From Parapedobacter sp035556095 (GTDB lineage Bacteria > Bacteroidota > Bacteroidia > Sphingobacteriales > Sphingobacteriaceae), in the NCBI RefSeq assembly GCF_035556095.1, contig NZ_DATMFT010000021.1, forward strand, positions 186,001 to 250,000: a stretch of DNA of 64,000 bases, read 5' to 3'. Below are positions 43,928-53,046 of the stretch, piece by piece. Made by a program: the position numbers and the translations under genes. The notes under the pieces were generated by a model. It searched no databases and was not told the DNA's origin. It worked only from the letters and a program-made list of their open reading frames with translations. How positions within the stretch are numbered: position 1 is the stretch's first letter; every line of letters starts with the position of its first letter.

Positions 43928-45538
43928 TTAATATCCCACTCCCGAGCGCCGGGGTTGGCGGATGACCGGCCATTGGCTTGGTTGGCCGTCTCTTCCTAAT
44001 GGCATCACGCGTTTTTCGCGATTTACCAATTCGGGTTCCTCGCTGGCTTTATAAGCAAGTGTCGCGATGAGGATAACATTCGATTTCAGATCATCGAAGA
44101 TGAGCTTATCGTATGTGTCGAGATTGGTATGCCAGGTAATCGTTCCATAACCCCACGAGAGTGAACTCATCATGAAAGCCGGGATGCCGGCAGCGATAAA
44201 CGACGCATGGTCAGATCCTCCACTGCTGGGTGAACCAGGGAAGTCGGTGTCAATGTCGCTCGTGATTTCGCGCGGTGCGGCAGCCATCCATTTTCCCATG
44301 AAATCGTAAGCGTGTAGGAAGCCTGATCCGTTGAGGTTGGCAACCCGTCCCGTGCCGTTATCTTGGTTGAAGACCGCTTGTGTCTTTTGCACGATTTCTG
44401 GATGGTCGAGCACAAAGGCCCGCGATCCATTGAGTCCTTGTTCTTCGCTCCCCCAATGACCGATGAGGATGGTACGTTTGGGATTGGGATATACCTTTTT
44501 CAGGATACGTGCTACTTCCATCATCGTAATGGTACCTGTGCCGTTATCGGTAGCACCCGAACCCCCTTCCCACGAGTCGAAGTGTGCCGAAAGGATGACG
44601 TACTCGTCCGGCTTTGTTGTTCCTTTGATTTCGGCGATGGTGTTGAATGTAGGTACGGTGCCTAAGTGCTTGGAGTCGGTTTCTACCTGAATACGTGGTT
44701 TGTGTCCATTTTCTGCCAGCCGATAGAGTACGCCGTAGTCTTCCAACGAGATGTCGAGCGACGGAATTTTGGTAGTACGAGCACCAAAGATTTTGTTGGA
44801 ACCGAACTCACGCGACCAATAGCATTCTAGTATGCCCGCAGCACCCGCTTCTTCCAATATGTGAGGCAGGGAGCGCGCTGATACACCCGTTGCAGCGATT
44901 TTATCACGCCACACATTGGTCAGTGAATCGCGCTCGCTTTTCATTTTTTCAATAGATTCCGGCTTTCCATATTCTTCCCAGTTGTAATCGGGCCGCCCGG
45001 TGGGCTGTAACATGGAAATCATGACATATTTGCCTTTCACGTTGGGCAACCAAGCCTGGAACGCCAACGAATCTTTTACGTCGGGGAGTGTGATGACTTC
45101 GCCTTCAACCGCTTTGCCGCCTGTTGTAGGGCTCCAGGCTAACTGGGTGCCAGCTAATGTCTTAACCCGCGGGTATACCATGTCGATGTGTGAGATGCCA
45201 CGGTCCCAGCCGCGCCATTCACCGAATTCTTCATAACGGGCTTCGATACCCCAATCGGCATATTTGGCCACTGCCCAATCATGGGCATTTTTCATTTGGG
45301 GGGTGCCAACCAGTCGCGGACCCACCACGTCGAGCAATTCGTGGGCGAGCGATTTCAATTGTGAGTTTTGGTTTGCCTCTTTAACGATTTGCGCGACGAC
45401 GGGTTCCAGCTTCTGCCCGGGTATTTGCCACGCTGTTTGGGCAGTGGCAATAAATGGAATACTCAGTCCGAGAAGGAGTACAAAAGAGGCAGGTTTGCCC
45501 AAATAGCGCCGACTCAATGCATTGTTCATGTGTATCAT
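43928..45538 (-). CDS. Exported M28-family metallopeptidase with PA-domain insertion
   Basis: 536 residues with a signal peptide (PASFVLLLGLSIPFIATAQ). A protease-associated-type insertion (about residues 130-250) precedes the di-zinc peptidase core: SAHFDSWEGGSGATDNGTG (His, Asp), GHWGSEEQGLNGSRAF (catalytic Glu-Glu), SGGSDHASFIAAGIPAF and WHTNLDTYDKL (last His). All metal ligands expected in M28 aminopeptidases/carboxypeptidases appear present, so an active enzyme hydrolysing N-terminal residues or dipeptides outside the cytoplasm is likely. An ATG at 45529 is an alternative start. It lies directly downstream (reverse strand) of the outer-membrane receptor gene, separated by 103 bp. Confidence 0.9.
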   Translation of the reverse strand: MIHMNNALSRRYLGKPASFVLLLGLSIPFIATAQTAWQIPGQKLEPVVAQIVKEANQNSQLKSLAHELLDVVGPRLVGTPQMKNAHDWAVAKYADWGIEARYEEFGEWRGWDRGISHIDMVYPRVKTLAGTQLAWSPTTGGKAVEGEVITLPDVKDSLAFQAWLPNVKGKYVMISMLQPTGRPDYNWEEYGKPESIEKMKSERDSLTNVWRDKIAATGVSARSLPHILEEAGAAGILECYWSREFGSNKIFGARTTKIPSLDISLEDYGVLYRLAENGHKPRIQVETDSKHLGTVPTFNTIAEIKGTTKPDEYVILSAHFDSWEGGSGATDNGTGTITMMEVARILKKVYPNPKRTILIGHWGSEEQGLNGSRAFVLDHPEIVQKTQAVFNQDNGTGRVANLNGSGFLHAYDFMGKWMAAAPREITSDIDTDFPGSPSSGGSDHASFIAAGIPAFMMSSLSWGYGTITWHTNLDTYDKLIFDDLKSNVILIATLAYKASEEPELVNREKRVMPLGRDGQPSQWPVIRQPRRSGVGY

Positions 45539-45641
45539 ACCATCTTGTTTTTATTGGTTAACTCATAATGAGTGATTAAAAATCATGAAAAAAGTTGAGA
45601 ATACCGCCTATGTGGTAGAAATTTTACTTGTTAGTGCTTCA

Positions 45642-48374
45642 TCAGTTATATAATTCCTGGTAATCTTTTTCGGTGGTACCGCGCGAAAAATAACGGATAT
45701 TATAAGTTAAGTTTACCATAAAATAACGCTGCAACACATTGGACTCACCGTCTTGGATATAGGTCTCTGTGACGTTACGGTAGATGTTGTTGTTCTGCCC
45801 GAATAAGTCGTAGACATTCACGCTTACTTCCGCCCGTTCGTTTTTCAGCAATTTCTTACCGATAGCCATGTTCACCAAAAAGGTGCTGTTATCGTAGCCT
45901 TCGGACAAACCACTGTTAAGTCGGTGGTTGAGATCAAGCCTGTAAATCAGTCCTTCCCAAACAATCCATTTGTAGTTAACGTGGGTTGTTTGCGTAAAGT
46001 AGTCGTTGTCGAGTGTGGGGCGCAATGAATTTTGGACATTGTTGAACGATGATCGGGTCCAGATATTGAAGTCGATCCGATCACTGATATTGCTGCTCAG
46101 CGAGAAGCCACCGCTATACCGGGTGGAATTCACGATGCTCGTTTCGTTATTGACCATACCGGGACTGTGACTATGCCGAATGCCGCCATGCACATTGAAA
46201 TTGGATGGTAGGAAACGGACGGGCAAGCCATAATGAAAATACGAGCCAATGTCCCAATAGCCATTGAGATTTATCGGTCGTGTAAGCTGTGCCCCCCGCT
46301 CGAGTATGATGCCGTCGGCTAATTCGATTGGTTCATCAGCGATGATGGTATTGTTAACCACGCGGTTCGATGTCGTTGAGGAATGGACCATGGCAAAAAA
46401 ACTGCGTTCCGTTTCGGGATTATAACTGCGATACCTGAAGCGGAAACGGTTGCTGTACGATTGGTCAAGATCTGGGTTGCCTGTCCGCAAGTGCAACGGA
46501 TTTGAATTGTCGATAACGCCCTGCAAATCACCAATCGAAGGTGCGCTGGTACCTGCATCATAATCAAACTCCAGATTTTTTGATTCGGTAAATTTATAGC
46601 GTAGCCGTACGGAGGGCAAAACGCTTCTGAACGACCGTTGTAAGGCAAATTGACTTGGGAATTCCTGGTCGTTTTTCAATTGTGCATGTTGGAATTCGGC
46701 TTCAACCTGTACCCGGAATTTCTTAAGCGCGTATTGATATCCGATTTCAGCCTCCTGCCTGAGGTAATCGCTATTGAACGTATTGCTAAGTGCGGTGTCG
46801 ATGCGCGTACGGTTCCCCAGATCATCCATGTCGTATGTCAGTTGGTCAGAATCGTCGCGGCGGTTACTCACTTCATATTCCAGCTCCACCATCCCATATT
46901 TGCCGATAGGTTCGGTGTAAGCTGCACCCGCTTCCCAAGAAAACCCTTTCCGTGCCCGGACAATGTTCTGCCTGATGGTTTCCGCACGTTCCTCGGGATC
47001 GTAAAATACGTTTTCCGCATACCGTTCGGCGTCGTCATCGTTTTTGTGGTTGCCCGTTTCCAAGCTCAGCCGCAGGCTTCTTCCTGCTTTGGAGAAGCGC
47101 CTGCTGTAATAGAGGCGGCTATTAAAATCAATATCCGAATTGTCGGCATACCGATGGTTTTCGGTTTGGTTGATTGGACCTGAATCGGACAATGTCTTGC
47201 CCGAAAAAAAACTATTCCCCTTGTCCAGTTGGGCGGAAAAATCCGGCCGGAAGAGGATTCTGTTATTGCTATCGATGTTATATTCCAGCCGCATGTTAAA
47301 GTAATGGTCCCTATTCCTGCGTGTGTTTTCGCTTGATTCAGTATAGTGTTGACCGTTATCATCTGGAAGCACATATTCCCGGAACAGGGATGACTCGCCG
47401 AAATTCTTACGGTGGTTGAACAGGTAACTGGCGTTGAGTTCCACTTTCTCGCCCCAACTATCGGTATAATTCAAACCGATCCTGTTGGTGTTGATGATTC
47501 CGTTTTGTGGGAGAACCGCCCCTTGGCTATTGGGATCGGCTGAATAATCGACTGCATTGATGTTGTTGGTCAGACCGGTAACAGTCAATCGCTGTTGTTC
47601 GTTGAAAGCGTTCACGCTTGCGCCAACGATATACCGATCGTTATCACCGTAACCGGCTGACGCTTTGCCGAAGAACCCCTTTCGGCTGTTGGGTTTCGTG
47701 ATGATGTTGATGGTTTTTAGGCGCTCGCCGTCGTCGAACCCACTAAACTCAGCTTTATCACTCATCTTGTCGAATACCTGTACGTTTTGGATGATTTCGG
47801 CGGGTAGGTTCTGCAAGGCTGCTTTGACATCGGTGCCAAAAAACGGCTTTCCGTCCACTAGGATCTGTGCAACCGCTTCGCCTTGCGCTTGAAGGGTGCC
47901 GTCTTCACCATTCATTCCCGGCATTTTTTCGATGAGATCCTGGGCCGTCGCGTCTTTCATGGTCTGGAACGCCGCTGCATTGAACTGGGTGGTGTCACCG
48001 AGCTGTTTGCCAACGGGTGGTCGCATATTGATGGTTACTTCATCGAGAAGCCGAGCGTCTTCCTGCAAATAGAGCGCACCCAGATCCATGTTTTTAGTCA
48101 TTTCTACTCGTTCATCCGTCTGTTCGTACCCCAGGTACTGCAAACGGAGTACATAATCGCCCCCCGCAACTTCCTTCAAGTTAAACGAGCCGTCGGAGAG
48201 CGTTAATGTTTCGCGCAGGATGATGGAATCTGTGGCATGGAGGAGTAAAACCGTTACATTCGGGAATGGGGTATCGTCGTCCGTACTGCGTACGGTGCCT
48301 TTAAGGGTATATTGTTGGGCAAGGATAGGTTGAGCGCAAAGAAATAACAGCACTGTATAGAGCAAGTGTTTCAT
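45642..48374 (-). CDS. Outer-membrane beta-barrel receptor (carboxypeptidase-regulatory plus OMP_b-brl_3 type)
   Basis: 910 residues. Signal peptide (MKHLLYTVLLFLCAQPILAQQ), a carboxypeptidase-regulatory-like domain (LKGTVRSTDDDTPFPNVTVL, ~22-105), a TonB-plug-like stretch (KMPGMNGEDGTLQAQGE, ILVDGKPFFGTDVKAALQNLP, IQNVQVFDKMSDKAEFSG) and a large barrel ending in YFMVNLTYNIRYFSRGTTE. It lacks the SusC-specific linker and has no SusD neighbour, so it belongs to the outer-membrane beta-barrel family with TonB-receptor-like architecture. Its cargo is unknown. Transcribed divergently from sufS; the peptidase gene lies downstream. Confidence 0.9.
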   Translation of the reverse strand: MKHLLYTVLLFLCAQPILAQQYTLKGTVRSTDDDTPFPNVTVLLLHATDSIILRETLTLSDGSFNLKEVAGGDYVLRLQYLGYEQTDERVEMTKNMDLGALYLQEDARLLDEVTINMRPPVGKQLGDTTQFNAAAFQTMKDATAQDLIEKMPGMNGEDGTLQAQGEAVAQILVDGKPFFGTDVKAALQNLPAEIIQNVQVFDKMSDKAEFSGFDDGERLKTINIITKPNSRKGFFGKASAGYGDNDRYIVGASVNAFNEQQRLTVTGLTNNINAVDYSADPNSQGAVLPQNGIINTNRIGLNYTDSWGEKVELNASYLFNHRKNFGESSLFREYVLPDDNGQHYTESSENTRRNRDHYFNMRLEYNIDSNNRILFRPDFSAQLDKGNSFFSGKTLSDSGPINQTENHRYADNSDIDFNSRLYYSRRFSKAGRSLRLSLETGNHKNDDDAERYAENVFYDPEERAETIRQNIVRARKGFSWEAGAAYTEPIGKYGMVELEYEVSNRRDDSDQLTYDMDDLGNRTRIDTALSNTFNSDYLRQEAEIGYQYALKKFRVQVEAEFQHAQLKNDQEFPSQFALQRSFRSVLPSVRLRYKFTESKNLEFDYDAGTSAPSIGDLQGVIDNSNPLHLRTGNPDLDQSYSNRFRFRYRSYNPETERSFFAMVHSSTTSNRVVNNTIIADEPIELADGIILERGAQLTRPINLNGYWDIGSYFHYGLPVRFLPSNFNVHGGIRHSHSPGMVNNETSIVNSTRYSGGFSLSSNISDRIDFNIWTRSSFNNVQNSLRPTLDNDYFTQTTHVNYKWIVWEGLIYRLDLNHRLNSGLSEGYDNSTFLVNMAIGKKLLKNERAEVSVNVYDLFGQNNNIYRNVTETYIQDGESNVLQRYFMVNLTYNIRYFSRGTTEKDYQELYN

Positions 48375-48562
48375 TAAAGTATATATGTTTTAGTATCTGC
48401 GGTAGGCGCACAAATATCAGACCGTCCGGTGGTTTAGCGGCCCATGTCACGGCTTCGTTATGTAAATGATTGGGGTGCCAACTGATGTCATCAACTTGTC
48501 AGGGTTTGTTTAGCGGGGTGGCAGGTGAGCGTTGGCCGCTACAGATAACAAAAAAATACTCG

Positions 48563-48570
48563 TACATTTG
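48563..48570 (+). promoter_or_regulatory. -7 promoter box of sufS
   Basis: TACATTTG, 4 bp before the sufS ATG at 48575. The very short spacing implies a nearly leaderless transcript, or this box serves a slightly different start; an in-frame upstream start at 48470 exists but would encode an implausible N-terminus. Confidence 0.4.
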
Positions 48571-48574
48571 CCTT

Positions 48575-49816
48575 ATGGAACAGCCGATAGTTTTGGAAGG
48601 TTTTGATGTCGATCATATTAGGCAAGATTTCCCGATTCTTACCCGTACGGTAAACAATAAACCGTTGGTATATCTCGATAATGGCGCCACCACGCAAAAG
48701 CCTAAGCAAGTCATTGACGCTATCGTTGAATATTATACGCAATTGAATAGCAACGTGCACCGTGGAGTCCATCACCTCAGCCAATTGGCTACGGATGCGT
48801 TTGAAGTGACCAGAAGGAAACTTAAGCCATTCGTCAATGCGGCACACGAGCACGAAATCATCCTTACCAAAGGCACAACGGAAAGCATCAACCTGGTGGC
48901 TGCATGTTACGGCCGCGCATTTGTTGGGACAGGTGACGAGATCATCATCTCCGCAATGGAACACCATTCCAATATCGTACCCTGGCAAATGTGTTGTGAG
49001 GAACGGGGGGCTACGCTAAAGGTCATTCCCGTCAATGATGCTGGGGAGTTGGATATGGATGCTTATCGATCGATGTTGAGTAATCGAACGAAGATGGTTG
49101 CCGTTACCTATGTGTCGAATGCGCTGGGTACGGTGAATCCGGTAAAAGACATCATCGATTTGGCCCATGCTTCTGGTGCTCCGGTGTTGCTGGATGCTGC
49201 ACAGGCTATTCAACACCTTGCCATAGATGTGCAGGCATTGGACGTAGACTTCTTGGCGTTTTCCGGACATAAAATGTATGGCCCCACGGGAATAGGTGTG
49301 TTATACGGTAAGGAAAAGTGGCTCGATGCCATGCCGCCCTACCAAGGAGGAGGCGAAATGATCAAGGAGGTTACGTTTGAAAAGACAACTTACAATGAAC
49401 TTCCTTTTAAATATGAGGCGGGAACACCCAGTATCGAGGCAGGTATCTGTCTGACGCATGCCATTGATTATATCAATGCGATCGGATTGGACCAAATTGC
49501 GCGATATGAACAGGAGTTGTTGGCATATGCCACGCAGCAGCTGTTGGACGTGCCGGGTCTCCGCATGATAGGTACGGCGCAGGAGAAGTCCAGCGTGCTG
49601 TCATTTCTGCTGGATGGTACCCACCCCTATGATGTGGGTGTCATCCTGGATAAGCTGGGGATTGCTGTGCGTACAGGTCACCATTGTACGCAACCACTGA
49701 TGGACCGTTACGGTATTCCCGGCACCGTACGCGCATCGATAGCGATGTATAATTCGAAAGCAGATATTGATGCGTTGGTTGCCGGAGTTAAACGAGCGGC
49801 AGCGATGCTGTCGTAA
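48575..49816 (+). CDS. sufS: Cysteine desulfurase SufS
   Basis: PLP enzyme that removes sulfur from cysteine for Fe-S cluster assembly by the Suf system. 413 residues. MEQPIVLEGFDVDHIRQDFP begins the mature sequence; YLDNGATTQKP, NVHRGVHHLS and SAMEHHSNIVPW are SufS/CsdA signatures. The PLP-Lys is in AFSGHKMYGPTG (K233), and the active-site Cys is in RTGHHCTQPLM. The protein that accepts its sulfur, SufE, follows 52 bp downstream. SufBCD are not in the window. The upstream start at 48470 is rejected. Confidence 0.96.
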   Translation: MEQPIVLEGFDVDHIRQDFPILTRTVNNKPLVYLDNGATTQKPKQVIDAIVEYYTQLNSNVHRGVHHLSQLATDAFEVTRRKLKPFVNAAHEHEIILTKGTTESINLVAACYGRAFVGTGDEIIISAMEHHSNIVPWQMCCEERGATLKVIPVNDAGELDMDAYRSMLSNRTKMVAVTYVSNALGTVNPVKDIIDLAHASGAPVLLDAAQAIQHLAIDVQALDVDFLAFSGHKMYGPTGIGVLYGKEKWLDAMPPYQGGGEMIKEVTFEKTTYNELPFKYEAGTPSIEAGICLTHAIDYINAIGLDQIARYEQELLAYATQQLLDVPGLRMIGTAQEKSSVLSFLLDGTHPYDVGVILDKLGIAVRTGHHCTQPLMDRYGIPGTVRASIAMYNSKADIDALVAGVKRAAAMLS

Positions 49817-49868
49817 GTTGCTAGTCTCTAATCGTAAGTCATTAGTCTCAAATCTCAAATCTCATAAC

Positions 49869-50294
49869 GTGACCATAAACGAAGTACAAGACGAACTGAT
49901 TGCCGATTTTTCTTTTTTTGACGATTGGATGGCGAAATACGAGTATATTATCCAATTGGGTAAGGAACTTCCGCTTATCGACGAACAATTTAAAGAAGAT
50001 GGCTACCTCATTAAAGGCTGTCAATCGAAAGTATGGTTACATGCGGACCATCAAGACGGGAAGGTGATATTCACCGCAGATAGCGATGCTATCATCACTA
50101 AAGGATTGGTGGCCCTGATGGTTAAGGTGTTGTCGGGGCATACCCCACATGAAATCGTAGAAAGCGACCTCTATTTTATTGACCAAATCGGTTTGCAAGA
50201 ACACTTATCACCCACTCGTGCAAATGGATTGTTATCCATGGTGAAGCAGATGAAGCTGTATGCAGCAACCTTGCAAGCAGTTGACAATAATTGA
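49869..50294 (+). CDS. sufE: Sulfur acceptor protein SufE
   Basis: 141-residue SufE-like protein. It takes persulfide sulfur from SufS through the Cys in IKGCQSKVWLHA (about residue 52) and stimulates the desulfurase. GTG 49869 begins VTINEVQDELIADFSFFDDW, the usual SufE opening; the longer frame starting at 49767 overlaps sufS and encodes repetitive filler, so it is rejected. The stop codon lies in a repeat-rich strip convergent with lysS. Confidence 0.93.
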   Translation: MTINEVQDELIADFSFFDDWMAKYEYIIQLGKELPLIDEQFKEDGYLIKGCQSKVWLHADHQDGKVIFTADSDAIITKGLVALMVKVLSGHTPHEIVESDLYFIDQIGLQEHLSPTRANGLLSMVKQMKLYAATLQAVDNN

Positions 50295-50304
50295 TAGTGG
50301 ATAG

Positions 50305-50342
50305 TTGATAATTTATCTAACTGTCAATTATCAATTATCAAA
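50305..50342. terminator. A/T-rich inverted repeats between convergent sufE and lysS
   Basis: TTGATAATT (50305-50313) pairs with AATTATCAA at 50326-50334, and a second copy of the same right arm follows at 50334-50342. The repeats overlap the lysS stop codon (50331-50333), so they may act as a bidirectional terminator. Confidence 0.45.
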
Positions 50343-52052
50343 CCATTTCAACACCTCTTCCTTGGTTGGCATAGGTATATCAAGTTTCATTTTCTTACGA
50401 AGTCCGCCGAGATCATTAAACACTTTGTTAGGATTAGCCGATTTAAGTGTTTCAATGGTAGTTAAGCCCATTTTTTGGAGTACGGGCACCCACTCATTAG
50501 GTATTCCCTGTGCGTTATAATCCGCGGTGCTCGCTTGCTTTATGGCTTTCTCGGGGCGCATCTGCGGAAAGAACAGAACATCCTGGATACTTTGTTGGTT
50601 GGTCATTAGCATCGCTAGGCGGTCAATACCGATACCAATTCCCGAAGTAGGGGGCATCCCGTATTCCAGCGCGCGGAGGAAATCGTAGTCGATAAACATG
50701 GCTTCATCATCGCCACGTTCCATCAGTTTCAGCTGCTCTTCAAACCTTGCACGCTGATCGATCGGGTCGTTCAGCTCCGTGTATGCATTGGCGAGTTCCT
50801 TGCCATTTATCATCAGTTCGAAACGCTCCACCAGTCCTGCTTTGCTGCGGTGCTTCTTGGTGAGTGGGCTCATCTCTACGGGATAATCGATGATGAACGT
50901 CGGCTGAATATAGTGATGTTCGCATTTCTCGCCGAAGATTTCATCGATGAGCTTTCCTTTGCCCATGCTGGTATCGGTGGGAATACCCAGTTGCGTGCAT
51001 ACGTTGCGGAGCCCTGCTTCGTCCATTTCATTGACGTCGAATCCAGTGTGTTCCTTGATAGCATCGTAGATGCTTACACGTGGATAGGGTGCTGTGAATG
51101 AAATTTCTTTGTCGCCCACTTGTAAGGTAGCCTTTCCATTGGTGGCAATGGCTACCTGTTCAAACAACTGCTCTGTAATTTCCATCATCCATAGGTAGTC
51201 CTTGTAGGCCACATAAAACTCCAACACGGTAAATTCAGGATTGTGGGTACGGTCCATCCCCTCGTTGCGGAAGTTTCGGCTGAATTCATAAACCCATTCA
51301 TAACCACCCACAATGAGCCGCTTGAGGTAAAGTTCATTAGCGATGCGTAGGTATAATGGGATATCCAGCGCATTATGATGGGTAACGAATGGCCTTGCCG
51401 CTGCCCCTCCGGGGATGCTTTGCAACACCGGGGTATCTACCTCAAGTGCACCGCGTTCATTGAGGAAATCGCGAATGGCGGTCTTTATTTTTGAAATTTT
51501 AATAAATGTTTCGCGCACATGCGGGTTCACCACCAAATCGACATACCGCTGGCGATATCGGAACTCGGGGTCTGTGACCGCGTCGAAGGTCTTACCGTCG
51601 GCAGATTTTACCACAGGTAGAGGTTTCAATGACTTGGCCAATAGGGTCAATTCATTGACGTGGATGGAAATTTCGCCCGAATTGGTGGTAAATACAAACC
51701 CTTTGATGCCGATGTAATCGCCGATATCCAATAATTTTTTGAAAACCGTGTTGTATAATATCTTGTCTTCACCAGGACAGAGGTCATCCCGCTTGAGGTA
51801 CGCTTGAATCCGCCCAGAGGCATCCTGAAGCTCAATGAACGACGCATTGCCCATTATGCGGCGGCCCATCATCCTGCCGGCAATACTGACATTTTTGTAA
51901 TTAAGCTTGTCGCGTTCGTAATTCGTTAGGATATCGTTAGCGGTGGCGTTGACGTCAAAGGCTTCGGCGGGATAAGGGTTTATTCCCAGCGCTTCCAGTT
52001 TATTGAGCGCATCGCGGCGCTGTATTTCCTGTTCAGATAGTACGGTGTTCAT
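50331..52052 (-). CDS. lysS: Lysine-tRNA ligase (class II)
   Basis: 573 residues, class II LysRS. An N-terminal OB-fold anticodon-binding domain (GRMMGRRIMGNASFIELQDA, ~60-80) precedes the catalytic core: motif 2 FRNEGMDRTHNPEFT, then LIDEIFGEKCEHHYIQPTF, and motif 3 GIGIGIDRLAML. The C-terminus carries a roughly 65-residue extension past motif 3 containing PNEWVPVLQKMGL and VLKWFDN, longer than E. coli LysS; a helix-hairpin-type segment of this kind occurs in Bacteroidota LysRS. Its promoter is at 52071-52101 on the reverse strand. Confidence 0.97.
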   Translation of the reverse strand: MNTVLSEQEIQRRDALNKLEALGINPYPAEAFDVNATANDILTNYERDKLNYKNVSIAGRMMGRRIMGNASFIELQDASGRIQAYLKRDDLCPGEDKILYNTVFKKLLDIGDYIGIKGFVFTTNSGEISIHVNELTLLAKSLKPLPVVKSADGKTFDAVTDPEFRYRQRYVDLVVNPHVRETFIKISKIKTAIRDFLNERGALEVDTPVLQSIPGGAAARPFVTHHNALDIPLYLRIANELYLKRLIVGGYEWVYEFSRNFRNEGMDRTHNPEFTVLEFYVAYKDYLWMMEITEQLFEQVAIATNGKATLQVGDKEISFTAPYPRVSIYDAIKEHTGFDVNEMDEAGLRNVCTQLGIPTDTSMGKGKLIDEIFGEKCEHHYIQPTFIIDYPVEMSPLTKKHRSKAGLVERFELMINGKELANAYTELNDPIDQRARFEEQLKLMERGDDEAMFIDYDFLRALEYGMPPTSGIGIGIDRLAMLMTNQQSIQDVLFFPQMRPEKAIKQASTADYNAQGIPNEWVPVLQKMGLTTIETLKSANPNKVFNDLGGLRKKMKLDIPMPTKEEVLKWFDN

Positions 52053-52070
52053 TCAGTAAGAATTATGCGG

Positions 52071-52101
52071 CAAACTTAGATAAATTGTTTTTATGTGCAA
52101 A
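52071..52101 (-). promoter_or_regulatory. Promoter of lysS
   Basis: Reverse strand: TTTG (-33) at 52101-52098, a 19-bp spacer, then TAAGTTTG at 52078-52071, 18 bp before the start codon. The extended sequence TTTATCTAAGTTTG is identical to those at 52373 and 54454. Confidence 0.7.
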
Positions 52102-52353
52102 ATAGCATTCGTAAGCCGACTGTCGTAAGCCGATAGCTAATCATTCATGTATTTTGGGCGAACGGTGTAGCGTTTGTCTGTTCCGTTACGTTTGCCTAGC
52201 AGATGACAAGATAACAGAGTTATATGGTTAAATTTTCGTACAGTTAGCTACATCCCGGTGTAATTGAGCGTATACTTCCTCTGTGAAGTTCCTTCTCAGC
52301 GGCCGCCGATTAAGATTGATAAATTTGCTTTTAGTTTTAATATGTTGCAATTG

Positions 52354-52386
52354 TTGTATACATAAGGGCGAATTTATCTAAGTTTG
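52354..52386 (+). promoter_or_regulatory. Promoter of the ECF sigma gene
   Basis: TTG at 52354-52356, a 22-bp spacer, and TAAGTTTG at 52379-52386 embedded in TTTATCTAAGTTTG. It lies 45 bp before the GTG start. Confidence 0.6.
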
Positions 52387-52431
52387 CAATGTAAATTCAA
52401 AGAGCTGAATAATTAGGAGTGTAGCCGCGTA

Positions 52432-53037
52432 GTGAGTTTCAATATCCGATACTTGAAGGGAAGTAATGCGTTCTCGTTGGAAAGCGCGGTACGGCGCTGT
52501 GCCCAAAAGGGGGATGAGCGAAGCAAGGAGTTTATATACAAAAACTGTTATGGATATTTGAAAGCCATTACCATGCGGTATGTGAAGAACGAATATGACG
52601 CTGAGGAGCTGACGAATGAGAGTTTTATACGGGCATTCGGCAAGATGGGTACATTCCGTAGCAATGACGAGGGTGAGCGTTTTGAGAAGTCGTTTCGAGC
52701 CTGGCTGGCCCGGATAGCCGTAAATATATCCATCGATTTTTTAAGGGCCCAAAAGCAATTTGTTGCATTGGACAATGTCAGCGAAGGTGAGTTCGATCAG
52801 CAGCGCGTGGAGGTAACGGGAAACCTGCATGTAGAAGATATTATGAAGCTTCTATTCCAATTACCGGAGATACAGCGTACGATATTTAATTTGTATGAGG
52901 TGGAGGGCTATTCACACGAAGAAGTGTCGACGTTATTAGGGATACCCGAAAGCACGTCCCGTACGTACCTTACCCGTGCGAAGAAAAAACTGAGGAAACT
53001 GTATTTGGCATCGATAGATATCACGGCACGATATTAA
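52432..53037 (+). CDS. ECF (extracytoplasmic-function) sigma factor
   Basis: 201-residue group 4 sigma factor with region 2 (EYDAEELTNESFIRAFGKM, then SFRAWLARIAVNISIDFLRA, the -10-binding helix) and region 4 (PEIQRTIFNLYEVEGYSHEE, then the LLGIPESTSRTYLTRAKKKL helix-turn-helix). It begins at GTG 52432, with AGGAG 12 nt upstream. The next gene, 9 bp later, encodes a membrane protein with an anti-sigma-like N-terminus, so the pair resembles the Bacteroidota ECF21 / dual-membrane-spanning anti-sigma arrangement. Targets are unknown; autoregulation is possible. Confidence 0.92.
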   Translation: MSFNIRYLKGSNAFSLESAVRRCAQKGDERSKEFIYKNCYGYLKAITMRYVKNEYDAEELTNESFIRAFGKMGTFRSNDEGERFEKSFRAWLARIAVNISIDFLRAQKQFVALDNVSEGEFDQQRVEVTGNLHVEDIMKLLFQLPEIQRTIFNLYEVEGYSHEEVSTLLGIPESTSRTYLTRAKKKLRKLYLASIDITARY

Positions 53038-53046
53038 GTAAGCAAT

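Larger units (their letters stand above)
52053..52431. other. Divergent intergenic region between lysS and the ECF sigma gene
   Basis: 379 bp. It holds the lysS promoter (52071-52101, reverse), an 11-bp direct repeat TCGTAAGCCGA at 52109-52119 and 52123-52133, a stand-alone TACGTTTG (52187-52194) and the sigma-gene promoter (52354-52386). No tRNA or known small RNA was recognised in it. Confidence 0.55.

Noticed and set aside
48470..48574. Longer SufS with an extra 35-residue N-terminus
   Set aside because: The extra residues resemble no SufS N-terminus, and a -7 box lies directly before the ATG at 48575.
49767..49868. Longer SufE beginning inside sufS
   Set aside because: The added 34 residues come from the sufS 3' end and repetitive spacer; SufE homologs begin near the GTG at 49869.
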